From NCBI GenBank assembly GCA_007132395.1, contig SLOR01000059.1, forward strand, positions 1 through 6,354: DNA of 6,354 bases, given 5' to 3'. The notes beneath the pieces were generated by a model. The model had not been told where the DNA came from and searched no databases. It saw only the letters and a list, made by a program, of their open reading frames with translations. Positions 1 to 6,028 of this stretch are shown here, one piece after another; position 1 is the first letter of the stretch; every line of letters begins with the position of its first letter. This stretch comes from Bacteroidales bacterium. GTDB taxonomy: Bacteria; Bacteroidota; Bacteroidia; Bacteroidales; UBA7960. The position numbers were made by a program, and so were the translations under genes.

Positions 1-167
1 CTGCGCACCGAGCGCATGGGTATCATACGTTTGATGGTTTGCCAATATCCCATTTTTTCAAGCCTCTTCCTGCGAAAGTATAAGGCCGTTAAAAAGACTA
101 GCACTAGCAAGGGTATTAGGGCAAATAAATAGAAATATTCCTGATTTTCAAATCTTAAAATATCCAT
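1..167 (-). CDS. batB: BatB-like VWA membrane protein, N-terminal fragment cut by the window edge
   Basis: This is a partial gene: 55 codons plus two bases are visible from the ATG at 167-165, and the rest lies beyond position 1. The visible protein begins MDILRFENQEYFYLFALIPL, has a hydrophobic membrane segment at about residues 11-31, and then a strongly basic stretch (RRKRLEK and onward). This 'F-E-N-x-E-Y-x-Y-L' start followed by one TM helix and a basic juxtamembrane region is typical of BatA/BatB proteins of Bacteroidota. In that family the N-terminus leads into a second TM helix and then a periplasmic VWA domain. Neither the second TM nor the VWA domain is in the window. It starts 28 bp after the batA stop on the same strand, the place batB occupies in Bat operons. 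No good Shine-Dalgarno sequence precedes the ATG. The BatB call rests on the N-terminal pattern and gene order; another VWA paralogue is possible. Confidence 0.8.
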   Translation of the reverse strand, partial: MDILRFENQEYFYLFALIPLLVLVFLTALYFRRKRLEKMGYWQTIKRMIPMRSVR

Positions 168-195
168 ACCTGAATATTAACTTTAAATACTGTTT

Positions 196-1191
196 TTAGT
201 GGGTTACCCTGAGCCAAGTGTGTCTCAGTATAAATTCCAGTACAATAAGCAGTAAAGCTATAAGCACCAGAGGCAAATATTCATCGGCTTTTCTTGCCAT
301 TTCAGTAACATCAATTTTCGACCTTTCCAACTGGTCAATTTCCTGGTATATTTCATTTAAAGCCTGTTGGTTTTCAGCCCAGAAATATCTGCCGCCTGTC
401 ATCTGAGCCATTTCCATGAGCAGATCTTCATCTACCGGGATTTCCACATCGCGGTACTGCACCCCAAACGACGTTTGAAAAGGGTAGGGGACCGGCCCGG
501 AGCTGCCTACTCCCACTGTATAAACCCGTATGTTGTACATCTGGGCTATTTCAGCGGCAGTTAACGGATCAATTACTCCGGCATTGTTGATGCCATCGGT
601 AAGCAAAATAATCACTTTACTGATAGCATCGCTCTCCCTGAGGCGGTTAATGGCCGTAGCAAGTCCGTCGCCAATGGCAGTGCCATCTTCCACCATGCCG
701 GTGTTAACAGATTGGAGCATATCCCTGATCAGCAAATGATCGGTGGTGAGGGGCACCATGGTAAAGCTTTCACCACTAAATACCGTAAGACCGATACGAT
801 CGCCCGGTCGCATATCGATAAATTCTTTGGCAGTGGCCTTTGCTGCCTCCATACGATTGGGTTTAAAATCTTCTGCCAGCATGGAACCGGAAATGTCAAG
901 GGCTACAACAATATCTATACCTTCCACCGTAACATCCTGTGTGCGCATAGTAGATTGCGGGCGGGCCAGAGCCACTATCAGCAGTGCCAGTGCCAGCATG
1001 CGAAGAACAATGGGCAGATGTACAAGACGTATCCTGAAACTTTTTTTGACCTGCTGTACGAACCCCGAATGGGAATATTGAATTTCGGCAAACAAGAATC
1101 GGCGCCTCCACACGTAAAAGGCGATTAAAACCGGTATTACCAGCAGGAAATATAAAAAGGGTTGATATGCAAAAGTTATTTCATTCCACAT
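196..1191 (-). CDS. batA: BatA: membrane-anchored von Willebrand factor A (VWA) protein
   Basis: The product is 331 aa, close to the usual BatA length. Membrane segments are visible at about residues 11-28, 58-76 and 305-322, so the VWA domain (about 92-290) should sit between two anchors, on the periplasmic side. The metal-ion-dependent adhesion site is complete: DISGS gives D99, S101 and S103, EDGT gives T171 and LLTDG gives D199. The family is known from the Bacteroides fragilis aerotolerance locus. The molecular role is unsettled, and a chaperone-like or complex-assembly function together with MoxR is the common proposal. The start at 1191 places the first TM right after the N-terminus, as in homologues. 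The gene follows the BatD-like gene by 67 bp and precedes batB by 28 bp, so it is probably transcribed with both. There is no sign of truncation or frameshift. Confidence 0.92.
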   Translation of the reverse strand: MWNEITFAYQPFLYFLLVIPVLIAFYVWRRRFLFAEIQYSHSGFVQQVKKSFRIRLVHLPIVLRMLALALLIVALARPQSTMRTQDVTVEGIDIVVALDISGSMLAEDFKPNRMEAAKATAKEFIDMRPGDRIGLTVFSGESFTMVPLTTDHLLIRDMLQSVNTGMVEDGTAIGDGLATAINRLRESDAISKVIILLTDGINNAGVIDPLTAAEIAQMYNIRVYTVGVGSSGPVPYPFQTSFGVQYRDVEIPVDEDLLMEMAQMTGGRYFWAENQQALNEIYQEIDQLERSKIDVTEMARKADEYLPLVLIALLLIVLEFILRHTWLRVTH

Positions 1192-1258
1192 TTCTGTCGT
1201 TATTTTCTGTTAATCCCAAAGTGCTGAAGAAGGGTCAAGTACAATTATTTCTTTTCCG

Positions 1259-2203
1259 TCAATCCTTTTTCTTGTCTTCAATAATCATGGTTAATTTCAC
1301 AAATTCATAGGCATTTTCCAGGGATTTCTCATTTTCAGGAGCCTGGGGATTCCATCTGGCAAATTTTACCAAATCGGCCAGTTCAAGGTTTTCCTGTAGC
1401 AGCATTTCAGCATTTTTATTTTCAACAATACCTTCAATCGCATTCATGGTTTCTGCCGTGGTTAGCTCCATGGCACTTATGCCATAGCGCTTGCCAAGGT
1501 ATCTGCGCAATATATCTGAAAGTTCACTGTGATATTCTTTGATTTTTCCCTGCTGCCAGAGTTTAAGCGATTTTAACTTCTCCAGGTTGTTAAAGGCGGC
1601 AACGTGGGCAGGGATATCCGGTTTTTCCCACAGGGTTTGTGGCTGCGGTCGAGCCTTGCGTTTTTTGAGGTACTTTACAATACCATAAACAACCCCTGCC
1701 AACACCAGAGCCAGTAAAGTCCAGGGTAATATTTCCTGCCATGTAACGGGGGCGGAGAGAATGCTTTTTATATCTTTTAAATCAGTATGCTCTTCAATGC
1801 TAAACTCTTCCACCTCAAGGAGTGCAGGTTCACTTTCCAGCAAGAGGGTGTCCGGGCCTGAAATAAGCAGGAACGTAAAAGGTTCGATAGGGTGATAACC
1901 TTCTTCCCAGGAGGTGACCCTGAGGGTACGACGAATTCGCTTAAAGCCCTCCTGCTCCGACGATATGGTATCGGATGTGCCATAATCAAGAATTTCAACA
2001 TTTTCATTGATTTGCTCATTGAAAACCGGCATAATCAATTGCTGATCAGCAGCAAAATCAATAGTGAAGGTCAGCTGCACGTGTTCTCCCATAAGTATTT
2101 TCTGGGGAGCAAGCGCAGTGCTTACCTGCTGACCGGTTGCCGCAGGCAGGCCTGCAAGCACGAGAATAAGGGTAAACAAATATCGGATAATGTTCTTATG
2201 CAT
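1259..2203 (-). CDS. BatD/DUF4381-like protein with signal peptide and single membrane anchor
   Basis: This 314-aa protein begins with a signal peptide (basic MHKN, hydrophobic 8-19, likely cleavage after about residue 24, ATG-QQ). A mostly beta-type domain at about 26-150 follows, with alternating hydrophobic residues and WEEGYHPIEPF near 99-109, as in BatD-like periplasmic domains. A membrane helix lies at about 157-178, followed by a basic KYLKKRKAR stop-transfer stretch. The cytosolic helical tail at about 195-310 contains LWQQGKIKEYHSELSDILRR (215-234), a pattern I associate with DUF4381-type proteins in MoxR/VWA operons. The protein therefore spans the inner membrane and could connect the cytosolic MoxR/DUF58 pair with the periplasmic VWA domains; that is inference. 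It lies 56 bp after the DUF58 gene and 67 bp before batA. The exact family name is uncertain. The out-of-frame bases just after the stop could encode 16 further residues (see findings). Confidence 0.78.
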   Translation of the reverse strand: MHKNIIRYLFTLILVLAGLPAATGQQVSTALAPQKILMGEHVQLTFTIDFAADQQLIMPVFNEQINENVEILDYGTSDTISSEQEGFKRIRRTLRVTSWEEGYHPIEPFTFLLISGPDTLLLESEPALLEVEEFSIEEHTDLKDIKSILSAPVTWQEILPWTLLALVLAGVVYGIVKYLKKRKARPQPQTLWEKPDIPAHVAAFNNLEKLKSLKLWQQGKIKEYHSELSDILRRYLGKRYGISAMELTTAETMNAIEGIVENKNAEMLLQENLELADLVKFARWNPQAPENEKSLENAYEFVKLTMIIEDKKKD

Positions 2204-2259
2204 GTTAAAACGCTTATAAGTCCGGTTTCAGGACAGAAGTTTAGTTGTTCGCTGATTTA

Positions 2260-3135
2260 TTAGTGTATCCGCCTTTTAAACAAACCAATGAGCGGTGGCA
2301 CATAATCCTGTTCGGTAGAGATAGATGTAAGATCCACTGAGGCCTTTGTAAAGGCCTGTTTGAGCCAGTCATTATGTTTTAGGTCCCAGTTTTTAAGGTT
2401 ATCCCTGAAGCTCCCGGAAGATGTATCCGCCCAAATTATCCGGCCTGTTTCGGCATCACGTATGCGCATAAGGCCCAGCGGGGGGATTTCCTTTTCCAAT
2501 GGATCAAATACCCGAATGCCCACCAAATCATGCTTTTTACCAACAATAGATAGCGCATCGTCAAAACCCTCATCCTGCATATCGGAGATGAGGAATGCCA
2601 CAGACTTTTTCTTTATCACATTACGCATGTATTTCAGGGCCCCGGCAATATCTGTACCTTGCTGGCGGGGTTTAAAATCGATAAGCTCGCGGATGATACG
2701 TAAAATATGTGTTGAGCCTTTTTTTGGGGGAATAAATTTTTCGATGATACTGCTGAAAAAAATTACACCCACCTTATCATTGTTGTTGATGGCAGAAAAG
2801 GCAAGCACAGCAGCGATTTCGGTAATCATCTCTTCCTTGAGCTGCTGACGGCTGCCGAATTCGTTGGATCCGCTCACATCAATCAGGAGCATTACCGTAA
2901 GCTCGCGTTCCTCCTCGAAAATCTTTACGTAAGGGTGATTGAAGCGTGCGGTAACATTCCAGTCAATGGAGCGTATATCATCCCCGAACTGATATTCCCG
3001 TACTTCGGTAAAGGCCATACCACGGCCCTTGAAAGCACTCTGGTAGCTTCCGGCAAAAACCTGGTTGGATATTCCCCGGGTTTTGATCTCAATCTTTCGG
3101 ACCTTTTTTATCAGTTCTTTAGCTTCCATATCCAT
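2260..3135 (-). CDS. DUF58 family VWA-like protein, partner of MoxR
   Basis: The 291-aa protein has no signal peptide or membrane segment and should be cytosolic. The DUF58 signature GRGMAFTEVREYQFGDDIR is at residues 37-55 and continues into SIDWNVTAR (56-64). A VWA-like fold follows, with DVSGS (D86, S88, S90), T161 in QQGTD and D185 in ISD, so all five expected metal-site positions are present. DUF58 proteins are routinely encoded next to MoxR ATPases and are thought to act as their substrate-recruiting or adaptor partners; the client is not known. The ATG at 3135 shares a base with the moxR stop (TAATG), and GAGG lies seven bases upstream. A second ATG at codon 3 (3129) is a possible alternative start and would remove only two residues. 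Length and motifs are normal for the family. Confidence 0.93.
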   Translation of the reverse strand: MDMEAKELIKKVRKIEIKTRGISNQVFAGSYQSAFKGRGMAFTEVREYQFGDDIRSIDWNVTARFNHPYVKIFEEERELTVMLLIDVSGSNEFGSRQQLKEEMITEIAAVLAFSAINNNDKVGVIFFSSIIEKFIPPKKGSTHILRIIRELIDFKPRQQGTDIAGALKYMRNVIKKKSVAFLISDMQDEGFDDALSIVGKKHDLVGIRVFDPLEKEIPPLGLMRIRDAETGRIIWADTSSGSFRDNLKNWDLKHNDWLKQAFTKASVDLTSISTEQDYVPPLIGLFKRRIH

Positions 3136-3146
3136 TAGGGTACCTC
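3133..3146 (-). promoter_or_regulatory. Coupled stop/start TAATG with Shine-Dalgarno-like GAGG (moxR to DUF58 gene)
   Basis: On the minus strand the moxR stop TAA (3137-3135) and the DUF58 start ATG (3135-3133) share one base. GAGG at 3146-3143 is seven bases before the ATG. This arrangement commonly gives translational coupling, which would help keep the two partner proteins in proportion. It is one of the few SD-like sites in the window, and it supports the start at 3135 over the ATG two codons later. Confidence 0.6.
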
Positions 3147-4118
3147 AACAGTATTTAAGATGTCGCTGATGATGTCTTCGGTGGTGATATTTTCCGCCTC
3201 TGCTTCATAGGTAAGTCCTATACGGTGCCTGAGCACGTCGGGGCAAATGGCCCTTACATCTTCAGGGATTACATAGCCACGCCTTTTGATGAAGGCATAG
3301 GCTTTGGCTGCCAGTGCCAGGTTGATACTTGCCCTGGGCGATCCTCCGTAGCTGATAAGGTTTTCCATTTGCGACAATCCGTAATCTTTGGGGAAGCGGG
3401 TAGCAAAAACAATATCAGTGATATAGTTTTCTATTTTCTCATCCAGATACACCTCTCTTACCACTTCACGTGCCTTGAGGATGTCGGCAGGATCAAGAAC
3501 AGGGGTGGTTTTGGGAAATTCGCCGGTAACATTCTGGCGCATAATGAGTTTTTCTTCCTCTTTAGAGGGGTAGCCAATAATGATTTTCAGCATGAACCTG
3601 TCCACCTGGGCTTCGGGAAGGGGATAGGTACCTTCTTGTTCCAGGGGGTTTTCTGTGGCCAGCACCAGGAAGGGTTCCTGAAGGGGGAAAGTCTGGTCGC
3701 CAATGGTTACCTGCCGTTCCTGCATGGCTTCCAGCAATGCACTTTGAACTTTGGCCGGAGCACGGTTAATTTCATCGGCAAGAATAAAATTGGCAAATAC
3801 AGGCCCTTTCTTTACCATAAATTCCTCGGAGCGCTGTGAATAAATCATGGTACCAATAAGGTCGGCCGGCAGCAGGTCGGGTGTAAATTGTATACGACTG
3901 AACTGCGCCTTGATAGAGTTGGCAAGCGACTTGATGGCCAGGGTTTTAGCAAGCCCCGGTACCCCTTCAAGCAGCACATGGCCGTTGGCAAGGAGCCCAA
4001 TCATAAGCCTGTCAACCATTCCTTTTTGGCCAACAATCACTTTTTTCATTTCCATGGTTAAAATATCCACGAATGCACTTTCCTGTTGAATCCTCTCGTT
4101 GAGTTCTTTAATATCCAT
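3135..4118 (-). CDS. moxR: MoxR family AAA+ ATPase
   Basis: The product is a 327-aa cytosolic AAA+ ATPase of the usual MoxR length. Visible motifs in order are Walker A GVPGLAKT (52-59, K58 and T59), the MoxR stretch QFTPDLLPADLIG (77-89), Walker B FILADEINRAP (111-121, D115 and E116), sensor 1 ATENP (155-159, N157), the arginine-finger region QVDRF (171-175, R174) and sensor 2 GGSPRA (258-263, R262). A helical lid domain at about 240-325 contains the family's IPEDV and RHRI segments. MoxR ATPases are proposed to remodel or help assemble protein complexes together with VWA-domain partners. It is the first gene of the cluster, preceded by a candidate promoter at 4150-4157, and overlaps the DUF58 start by one base. 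The ATG at 4118 gives the normal N-terminus (MDIKELNERI), although no Shine-Dalgarno sequence precedes it. Confidence 0.95.
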   Translation of the reverse strand: MDIKELNERIQQESAFVDILTMEMKKVIVGQKGMVDRLMIGLLANGHVLLEGVPGLAKTLAIKSLANSIKAQFSRIQFTPDLLPADLIGTMIYSQRSEEFMVKKGPVFANFILADEINRAPAKVQSALLEAMQERQVTIGDQTFPLQEPFLVLATENPLEQEGTYPLPEAQVDRFMLKIIIGYPSKEEEKLIMRQNVTGEFPKTTPVLDPADILKAREVVREVYLDEKIENYITDIVFATRFPKDYGLSQMENLISYGGSPRASINLALAAKAYAFIKRRGYVIPEDVRAICPDVLRHRIGLTYEAEAENITTEDIISDILNTVEVP

Positions 4119-4149
4119 AAAGCAGATGAATTAATTAAATATTGTGCTG

Positions 4150-4157
4150 CAAAAATA
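4150..4157 (-). promoter_or_regulatory. Candidate Bacteroidota -7 promoter element for the moxR-bat operon
   Basis: The minus strand reads TATTTTTG, an exact match to the Bacteroidota -7 consensus TAnnTTTG. It would start transcription near 4143-4145 and leave a leader of about 25 bases before moxR. I see no clear -33 TTG at the usual distance, so this is a motif match in the right place, not a proven promoter. The AT-rich setting makes chance matches fairly likely. Confidence 0.45.
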
Positions 4158-4180
4158 TGTTATACTTAGTCTAAAGGCGT

Positions 4181-4198
4181 TTTTTAACAAGTTAAAAA
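4181..4198. repeat. AT-rich palindrome upstream of moxR
   Basis: TTTTTAAC and GTTAAAAA are perfect 8-base inverted copies separated by AA. A second, overlapping inverted pair is TTAACA (4184-4189) with TGTTAA (4200-4205). The palindrome lies roughly 36-53 bases upstream of the start of transcription predicted from the -7 element at 4150-4157, a common place for an activator or repressor site. The two-base gap makes a stable RNA hairpin unlikely, and no T-run follows on the minus strand, so it does not read as a terminator for glsA. A regulatory role is only a possibility. Confidence 0.35.
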
Positions 4199-4211
4199 GT
4201 GTTAAGCCACT

Positions 4212-4247
4212 GGTTAAAAAAACCTTACGATTAGGGTTTAAAAAACC
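4212..4247. repeat. Two near-identical 13-base direct repeats between glsA and moxR
   Basis: GGTTAAAAAAACC (4212-4224) and GGTTTAAAAAACC (4235-4247) differ at one base, and each has inverted ends (GGTT/AACC and GGTTT/AAACC). They start 23 bp apart, about two turns of DNA. The second copy covers the glsA stop codon (4238-4240), so part of its sequence is constrained by coding. They could be protein-binding half sites or chance in an A-rich stretch. Confidence 0.35.
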
Positions 4248-5152
4248 GATACCTTTGTATAAGTGGTAAACCGCTCCAGGGCTTCGATACCCGCCAGGGA
4301 GTTTCCGAAAGCATTTAGGGCGGGCGACCATACGCAAATGCTTAATTTTTTAGGAATGATGGCCACAATACCGCCGCCAACACCACTTTTGCCTGGTAGG
4401 CCCACACGGTAGGCAAAGTCGCCGGCTTCATTATACAACCCGCAGGTAATCATAAGCGAGTTGAGTCGCTTGGCCTGACTGGGGGTAAGGATTTGCTTGC
4501 CGGAAAAGGGTACCACTCCATGATTGGCAAGGTAAAGAAAAGCTTTGGCGAGGCTGGTTGTTTTCATCTCCAGGGAGCATTGCAAAAAATAAAAATCAAG
4601 TACATCCTCCACTGGGTTATGTATATTTCCATAACTTTTCATGAGGTAGGCCAGTGCTGCATTGCGATAGCCGTGCTCTCTTTCCGATCGTGCCACATCC
4701 TCATTATAATCAACCCTAGCGTCTCCACTTACATCCCTTACAAATTCCAGCAACTCTCTACGCGCAAATTTATAGCGTGATAAAATAATATCGGAGATTA
4801 CCAGTGCCCCGGCATTTATAAAAGGGTTGCGTGGGATTCCTTTTTCGTATTCCAGCTGTACCAGTGAATTGAAAGCTGTACCCGAAGGTTCTTTACCCAA
4901 ACGTTGCCATATTTCACCTCCCAGGGCTTTATAGGCCAGTGTAAGGCCAAATACCTTTGAAATGCTCTGGATGGAAAAAGGTGTTTCGCATTGCCCCACG
5001 CCAAAAGTCTTGTCATCGAGGGTTTGTACACATATTCCCAATTGATCAGGATTGACATTTTTAAGAGCGGGAATATAATCAGCTACCTTACCATAGGCCG
5101 AAAGAGGTTTTACCTCATCATGAATACGCTCGATAATATTTTGTATCTCCAT
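4238..5152 (-). CDS. glsA: Glutaminase (L-glutamine to L-glutamate plus ammonia)
   Basis: The 304-aa product is a serine-dependent beta-lactamase-fold glutaminase of the bacterial GlsA type (YbaS/YneH-like), which also resembles the catalytic domain of animal GLS. The Ser-x-x-Lys catalytic pair is in SIQSISKVF (S63, K66). Other family landmarks are NPFINAGALV (N113), SEREHGYRN (E157, N164), LDFYFLQCSLE (Y188), GLYNEAGDF (Y240) and LPGKSGVGGG (V258); by alignment from memory with GLS these line the glutamine pocket. It should be cytosolic. The reading frame is open up to an ATG at 5239, but the extra 29 residues do not resemble the family, and they would overlap the candidate promoter at 5237-5244. 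Starting at 5152 gives MEIQNIIERI and the normal length of about 305 aa. No good Shine-Dalgarno sequence is visible. The neighbours give no sign of a glutamate-decarboxylase acid-resistance cluster. Confidence 0.95.
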   Translation of the reverse strand: MEIQNIIERIHDEVKPLSAYGKVADYIPALKNVNPDQLGICVQTLDDKTFGVGQCETPFSIQSISKVFGLTLAYKALGGEIWQRLGKEPSGTAFNSLVQLEYEKGIPRNPFINAGALVISDIILSRYKFARRELLEFVRDVSGDARVDYNEDVARSEREHGYRNAALAYLMKSYGNIHNPVEDVLDFYFLQCSLEMKTTSLAKAFLYLANHGVVPFSGKQILTPSQAKRLNSLMITCGLYNEAGDFAYRVGLPGKSGVGGGIVAIIPKKLSICVWSPALNAFGNSLAGIEALERFTTYTKVSVF

Positions 5153-5236
5153 GTATATTAGTTCGTTACCTTGCAAAACCGCTATAGCTTGCATGGGCCG
5201 GGCAGATGTGATGCACCGGTAAATTATTCCGCTGGC

Positions 5237-5244
5237 CAAAGGTA
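5237..5244 (-). promoter_or_regulatory. Candidate Bacteroidota -7 promoter element for glsA
   Basis: The minus strand reads TACCTTTG, matching TAnnTTTG. Transcription would begin near 5230, giving a leader of about 78 bases before the ATG at 5152. The nearest upstream TTG on this strand (CAA at 5271-5273 on the plus strand) is 26 bases away, farther than the usual -33 spacing, so the match is weak. If real, it excludes the in-frame ATG at 5239 as the glsA start. Confidence 0.35.
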
Positions 5245-5324
5245 TGAAATATTGCTGCAGGGCAGGGGTTCAATGCTGTTTTTTCCTGCTGTCATTACTA
5301 CAACGCATAAAACCGTTTTTTATT

Positions 5325-5332
5325 TATATTTG
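5325..5332 (+). promoter_or_regulatory. Candidate Bacteroidota -7 promoter element for the lipoprotein gene
   Basis: TATATTTG matches the consensus TAnnTTTG exactly and would start transcription near 5337-5340, leaving a leader of about 37 bases before the ATG at 5376. A recognisable -33 TTG is not seen at the normal distance. The leader just before the start is very A-rich (5361-5373), with A at -3 and -6. Such A-rich leaders are favoured over Shine-Dalgarno sites in Bacteroidota, which supports both the start codon and the promoter placement. Confidence 0.5.
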
Positions 5333-5375
5333 CCTGTATTACCACAATGTAATAGTAACTTAAAAAGAAAAAATT

Positions 5376-5969
5376 ATGCGTTTAACATTTATGTGGATTT
5401 TATTTGCAGCCATTTTAGTGCAAGCCTGCGGGCCCCGTACTCAACCTGCAGAAGATTTTAGCCAGGCTGCACCCGGATTGCTTGAATCAGAGCAGCATCA
5501 GGCGTTTTTTAACAATCTTGCAAGCCTTTGCGGACAAAGCTTTCAGGGAGATCAAATTTATCGCAGCCACCATGGTGAGAGCTGGAGCGATCGTGCCATG
5601 ATTATGTATGTTACTGTATGTGAAGATGACCACATTCATATTCCATTTCATGTGGATGATGACAAATCGCGCACCTGGATGTTTCTTGCGGAAGACGGGC
5701 AGCTGCGGTTCAGACATCAGCACCTGCATGAAGACGGAACCCATGAAGATGGTTCTATGTATGGCGGATATGCCAATGATGAAGGTAATGCTTATGTACA
5801 GTATTTTCCTGCCGATGAATTCAGTGCAGGTGTGATTGAAGATGGTGGTGGAAATTTATGGATCGTGAGCATTGATGAAAACATGACCTATTTTTCTTAT
5901 CGTCTTGACAGAGATGGTGAAAAACGTTTTGAGATTGTATTTGACCTTACACAACCTTTGGCGCAATAA
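5376..5969 (+). CDS. Small predicted lipoprotein of an uncharacterised secreted family (His-rich HEDG motif)
   Basis: This 197-aa protein has a short signal sequence (MRLTF, hydrophobic 5-15) ending in a lipobox-like LVQAC, so Cys18 is the likely lipidated residue after signal peptidase II cleavage. The mature protein has LCGQSFQG (51-58), VCEDDHIHIPFHVDDDKSRT (81-100) continuing with W101, LRFRHQHLHEDGTHEDG (110-126) and MYGG (128-131), YFPADEFS (143-150) and GNLWI (159-163). I recognise this motif order from proteins annotated as hypothetical or secreted in Bacteroidota and proteobacteria such as xanthomonads and sphingomonads, but know of no assigned function. Cys52 and Cys82 could form a disulphide, and the clustered His, Asp and Glu residues suggest metal binding or a hydrolytic site; both are inference. 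It is transcribed divergently from glsA and ends before a strong terminator, so it is probably a single-gene unit. A start at codon 6 is less likely because it would remove the basic N-terminus. Confidence 0.88.
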   Translation: MRLTFMWILFAAILVQACGPRTQPAEDFSQAAPGLLESEQHQAFFNNLASLCGQSFQGDQIYRSHHGESWSDRAMIMYVTVCEDDHIHIPFHVDDDKSRTWMFLAEDGQLRFRHQHLHEDGTHEDGSMYGGYANDEGNAYVQYFPADEFSAGVIEDGGGNLWIVSIDENMTYFSYRLDRDGEKRFEIVFDLTQPLAQ

Positions 5970-5990
5970 TTAAAGATTAAATTTTCAGAT

Positions 5991-6028
5991 AAAACGCTCT
6001 GCCGAAATTTTACTGGCGGAGCGTTTTT
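5991..6028 (+). terminator. Intrinsic terminator after the lipoprotein gene
   Basis: AAAACGCTCTGCC (5991-6003) pairs with GGCGGAGCGTTTT (6015-6027) over 13 positions, with one G-U pair and an 11-base loop. The run of five T at 6024-6028 partly belongs to the stem. It lies 22 bases after the stop codon at 5967-5969. The A-run at the left base means it could also stop transcription coming from the right on the minus strand. Confidence 0.87.

Noticed and set aside
712..1128. Plus-strand open frame of 138 codons opposite batA
   Set aside because: It is a shadow of the intact VWA protein gene, with a Cys- and His-scattered translation and no domain.
2360..2848. Plus-strand open frame of 162 codons opposite the DUF58 gene
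   Set aside because: It is antisense to a well-supported coding region. Its Ser-, Arg- and Ile-rich composition is typical of a shadow frame, and no start signal or domain is seen.
3225..3839. Plus-strand open frame of 204 codons opposite moxR
   Set aside because: It lies wholly antisense to a gene with every AAA+ motif intact. Its translation has no recognisable domain, and its length follows from the codon use of moxR.
4184..4224. Possible intrinsic terminator for glsA in the spacer before moxR
   Set aside because: The inverted repeats are short and nearly all A/T, with no GC-rich stem followed by a T-run on the minus strand. Readthrough from glsA into moxR cannot be excluded.
5153..5239. 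N-terminal extension of glutaminase by 29 residues (ATG at 5239)
   Set aside because: The extra residues do not resemble glutaminases, the length from 5152 already matches the family, and a candidate promoter element lies across the upstream ATG.
5487..5744. Minus-strand open frame of 85 codons opposite the lipoprotein gene
   Set aside because: It is antisense to a gene with a signal sequence, conserved motifs, a suitable leader and its own terminator. The reverse translation shows no domain.
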